Shown here piece after piece: positions 6,631 to 8,176 of a stretch of 8,176 bases of DNA. The stretch spans positions 1 through 8,176 of the forward strand of contig JAKBBS010000148.1 of NCBI GenBank assembly GCA_021808425.1, written 5' to 3'. Position 1 is the first letter of the stretch; each line of letters opens with the position of its first letter. Under the pieces are notes generated by a model. The model was not told the origin of the DNA and ran no database searches. It saw nothing but the letters and a program-made list of their open reading frames with translations. The position numbers and the translations under genes were made by a program. This stretch comes from Actinomycetes bacterium. GTDB taxonomy: Bacteria; Actinomycetota; Acidimicrobiia; Acidimicrobiales; Palsa-688.

Positions 6631-7586
6631 GCCTCGGAGAGTAGCGCCTCGCTTTGCTCCGCGTCCCGGTTAGCCCGCGCACGGTACCCGGCCGACGCCA
6701 CGGGACCGTACCGGGCCTGCGCCGGGAGCCAACGCCACGTCCGCCGAATGTAGTAGCAGAGGATCTGGTAGTCCGCCTGCTCGCGAAGACTCCAGGGTAT
6801 TGAGAAGCGCCGGCGAACGATCGGGGGAAGGCCGCCCAGTGCTGCAAGCCGCAGGATGGGGGTGATCACGGTCGGCTGCAGGGCCCGGGTCCACGACGGA
6901 AGGAACTTGAGATCCATGTTCCGGTCGCGAAGGGCGATTTCGATGGCCCTCTCGGCGGCCGGGTTCACCTCCAGCACTTCTTCTAGATGTCGGTCCCATT
7001 CGACTCCGAATGCCGCCCTGTCGGGTGGCACCGGGCTCGTCGACACCCCGTATCTGCGGTACCACTCCACCCCGTCGAGGTACATCTCCTCCCGGTCGCC
7101 GCTCGTGAGCTTCCGCGAATCGAAGCGATCAGCGACCATCTCCGCGGAGTACTGGAAGGTGGCGTGTGCCCACCAGAATGTCGAAGGTTCGAGGGCGTCG
7201 TATGGGCGGCCGAGGTGGTCGACCCCTTTGATTTGGCGGTGGTAGCCGGCGATCCGCCTGCCGATGCCCTCCGGGTCTGGGAGATAGATGACGCCGAGGA
7301 TCTGCGGGATCGACCTGATGATCCTGTCCCAAGGGTCGGTAAAGAAGTTCGAGTGCTCGGCAACCCCGGCGGCGATGGCGGGATGCATGAGCTGCATGAG
7401 GCCGCTCGACAGCCCGCTGAACGCGAGACGGTGGTCTCCGGCGTAACGCCAGAGCAGAGACCCCGGTCCGATCGGGCGCGCCGGGAACGCGTGCGGCCCG
7501 AACGCGTTCGGCCCGGACGCGTTCGGCTGGAATCCCTGTGGCTGAGCGGTCTGTCTAGGTGGGATTTCGACTCTTGTTACTGGCAC
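6627..7586 (-). CDS. DUF2236 / MpaB-Lcp-like putative oxygenase
   Basis: A 319-aa protein of the oxygenase MpaB / latex-clearing-protein catalytic domain family (DUF2236). Characterised relatives include Lcp, a haem enzyme that cleaves polyisoprene, and MpaB, which oxidatively cleaves a farnesyl chain. Seen: GSLLWRYAGDHRLAFSGLSS (42-61), MQLMHPAIAAGVAEHSNFF (64-82) with His68 and His78, TDPWDRIIRSI (83-93), the WWAHATF segment (138-144) with His141, and GVSTSPVPPDRAAF in the second half; all follow the family pattern. The first 41 residues are a Pro/Gly/Asn-rich linker, partly encoded by 15-bp repeats, with no signal peptide. Start is GTG 7586: an in-frame TAA lies 5 codons upstream and no ATG or other GTG follows before the conserved domain; the ribosome-binding site is poor. 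It is the first gene of a two-gene operon with the FrhB-like protein, which could supply its reducing power. Substrate unknown. Confidence 0.85.
   Translation of the reverse strand: MPVTRVEIPPRQTAQPQGFQPNASGPNAFGPHAFPARPIGPGSLLWRYAGDHRLAFSGLSSGLMQLMHPAIAAGVAEHSNFFTDPWDRIIRSIPQILGVIYLPDPEGIGRRIAGYHRQIKGVDHLGRPYDALEPSTFWWAHATFQYSAEMVADRFDSRKLTSGDREEMYLDGVEWYRRYGVSTSPVPPDRAAFGVEWDRHLEEVLEVNPAAERAIEIALRDRNMDLKFLPSWTRALQPTVITPILRLAALGGLPPIVRRRFSIPWSLREQADYQILCYYIRRTWRWLPAQARYGPVASAGYRARANRDAEQSEALLSEA
7486..7530 (-). repeat. Three 15-bp tandem repeats in the oxygenase N-terminal linker
   Basis: Units at 7486-7500, 7501-7515 and 7516-7530 (plus-strand consensus AACGCGTTCGGCCCG) differ at only a few positions. 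On the minus strand they encode PNASG, PNAFG and PHAFP, a flexible pentapeptide linker ahead of the catalytic domain. Confidence 0.85.
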
Positions 7587-7663
7587 GCCTAACGAAGGTT
7601 ATGGCTTGCGGCGCTTTATGTGGATCCCGACATTTTCCCGCTATCACCTCCGAGGAATCCGCA

Positions 7664-7882
7664 ATGAGTGTGTCGTTGCTAGAAACAAGTGACACTTCGC
7701 GTATGCCTAAGAGCAGACGCTGCTGGAGGGCTATTCGGGTTCCGAGTGGCTCGGCTTGTCGGGGAGTCGATCACCGATTCAGCCTCGAACACACGATCCC
7801 GCTCGGTTTGCCGGCTTTTCGACCTCAGGAGAGCCTCAGGTGGCCCGCCGGAAAAACGATTGATACTTTATGCAGGCTATAG
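7664..7882 (+). CDS. Doubtful small ORF, 72 aa, unrecognised
   Basis: ATG 7664 is preceded by GAGGAA (7652-7657) at an acceptable 6-nt spacing, and the frame stays open for 72 codons (MSVSLLETSDTSRMPKSRRC at the start), ending inside the inverted repeat at 7853-7905. I recognise no family. Codon third positions are only slightly G/C-rich, unlike the strongly biased neighbours, and the frame runs into the palindrome, so it may be chance, or the end of a small foreign gene. It is opposite in direction to the genes on both sides. Confidence 0.2.
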   Translation: MSVSLLETSDTSRMPKSRRCWRAIRVPSGSACRGVDHRFSLEHTIPLGLPAFRPQESLRWPAGKTIDTLCRL

Positions 7883-7905
7883 CTGTATAAAGTATCAATC
7901 GTTTT
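7853..7905. repeat. AT-rich inverted repeat, 19-bp perfect arms
   Basis: AAAACGATTGATACTTTAT at 7853-7871 is exactly complementary to ATAAAGTATCAATCGTTTT at 7887-7905; the 15-nt middle (7872-7886) contains a further palindrome GCTATAGC, so almost all 53 nt can form a cruciform or hairpin. On the minus strand the stem runs into five T residues, allowing it to end the tRNA-Gln transcript about 100 nt after the tRNA; on the plus strand it ends in four T's. The AT-rich stem is very unlike the GC-rich surroundings, so an operator, recombination site or mobile-element remnant is also possible. Confidence 0.85.
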
Positions 7906-8006
7906 GGCGAAGCATCAGTTCCGTACGGTATGCCCGGTTTGTACTTTCCCTGGGGTATGGTTCGGATTGCGAACGACACGAGCGACACGAAAGAATCAGG
8001 GCAGGG

Positions 8007-8078
8007 CTGGCGGGGGAGGACTCGAACCTCCAACATACGGCTCCAAAGGCCGTCGTTCTGCCATTGAACTACCCGCCA
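8007..8078 (-). tRNA. tRNA-Gln (anticodon UUG)
   Basis: A complete 72-nt cloverleaf on the minus strand: acceptor TGGCGGG paired with CCCGCCA, discriminator G at 8007, D stem GTTC/GAAC, anticodon stem ACGGC/GCCGT around loop CTTTGGA (anticodon TTG), variable ATGTT, and T arm GGAGG-TTCGAGT-CCTCC. All stems pair fully. The 3' CCA is not encoded (CCC follows), so it must be added by the CCA enzyme. In many actinobacteria a tRNA-Gln gene lies near glmU and not far from the ispE block, which agrees with this context. No clear promoter was found in the 98 nt to the right edge (8079-8176), where I also see no gene. Confidence 0.96.
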
Positions 8079-8176
8079 CCGGGAAGAACCAGTAACGCCT
8101 GCACCAACAGCGTCGCGCAAATCGGACCGCGGCGTGGCGCATTGACGAGGATGCGCTCGAAGCGGCAGATATGGGC

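Larger units (their letters stand above)
7587..8006. other. 420-bp gene-poor interval between the oxygenase and tRNA-Gln
   Basis: This stretch should hold the promoter of the minus-strand oxygenase/FrhB operon at its left and the 3' trailer of the tRNA-Gln transcript at its right, but I cannot point to convincing -35/-10 boxes. It contains a doubtful small reading frame at 7664-7882, the long AT-rich inverted repeat at 7853-7905, an 8-bp palindrome CCGTACGG at 7921-7928, and a short imperfect direct repeat CGACACGAG/CGACACGAA at 7974-7991. Third-position GC bias is lacking compared with the neighbouring genes, so most of it is probably non-coding. Confidence 0.6.

Noticed and set aside
7904..8095. 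Plus-strand frame of 63 codons crossing the tRNA (contains GGGLEPPTYGSK)
   Set aside because: It is the well-known false protein made by translating the antisense of a tRNA gene; the region is fully explained by tRNA-Gln.
7836..8120. Minus-strand frame of 94 codons through the tRNA and the palindrome
   Set aside because: It reads the tRNA sense strand as protein (VVQWQNDGLWSRMLEVRVLPR-like) and has no family features.
8079..8176. Possible start of a new plus-strand gene at the right edge
   Set aside because: A frame reading RIDEDALEAADMG is open to the edge but has no start codon or ribosome-binding site within the window.

Overview
The window is GC-rich and gene-dense, with strong G/C bias at third codon positions in the confident genes. 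It looks like an actinobacterial chromosome. Three things support this: a 32-residue bS22-type (AURKAIP1/COX24-like) ribosomal protein gene; the order metG-tatD-rsmA-ispE, which parallels the mycobacterial metG-tatD-(rpfB)-ksgA-ispE block but without rpfB; and two proteins from families associated with the deazaflavin F420. An acidimicrobial or other deep-branching actinobacterial lineage would fit, but this is inference.

Left part (1-3663, + strand): a compact housekeeping run. It starts with the 3' three quarters or so of metG (methionyl-tRNA synthetase), then tatD (metal-dependent nuclease), rsmA/ksgA (16S rRNA dimethyladenosine methyltransferase) and ispE (CDP-ME kinase of the MEP isoprenoid pathway). 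tatD and rsmA overlap by ATGA, and ispE starts inside the end of rsmA, so these three are probably translationally coupled. The 3' end of tatD carries three perfect 18-bp repeats that lengthen its C-terminus and abut the rsmA start.

Middle (3664-5463): a tiny minus-strand bS22 gene is transcribed away from a plus-strand PPOX/FDOR-like split-barrel flavin or F420 protein gene. Next come the remains, on the minus strand, of a two-gene module: a short helix-turn-helix reading frame without a normal start codon, followed by a nucleotidyltransferase of the AbiEii/MenT-like kind broken by at least three frame changes. I read this as a decayed toxin-antitoxin-like or phage-defence-like pair.

Right part (5464-7586, minus strand): a two-gene operon with an ATGA overlap. 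The upstream gene encodes a DUF2236/MpaB-Lcp-like putative oxygenase. The downstream gene encodes an FrhB-like iron-sulfur flavoprotein of the coenzyme F420 hydrogenase/dehydrogenase beta-subunit family. The coupling suggests a shared redox task of unknown substrate and is the best candidate here for undescribed biology.

Right edge (7587-8176): about 420 bp without a convincing protein gene. It contains a striking AT-rich inverted repeat (19-bp perfect arms, 15-nt loop) and ends at a well-formed tRNA-Gln(UUG) gene on the minus strand. No CRISPR array, insertion sequence or rRNA gene is visible.
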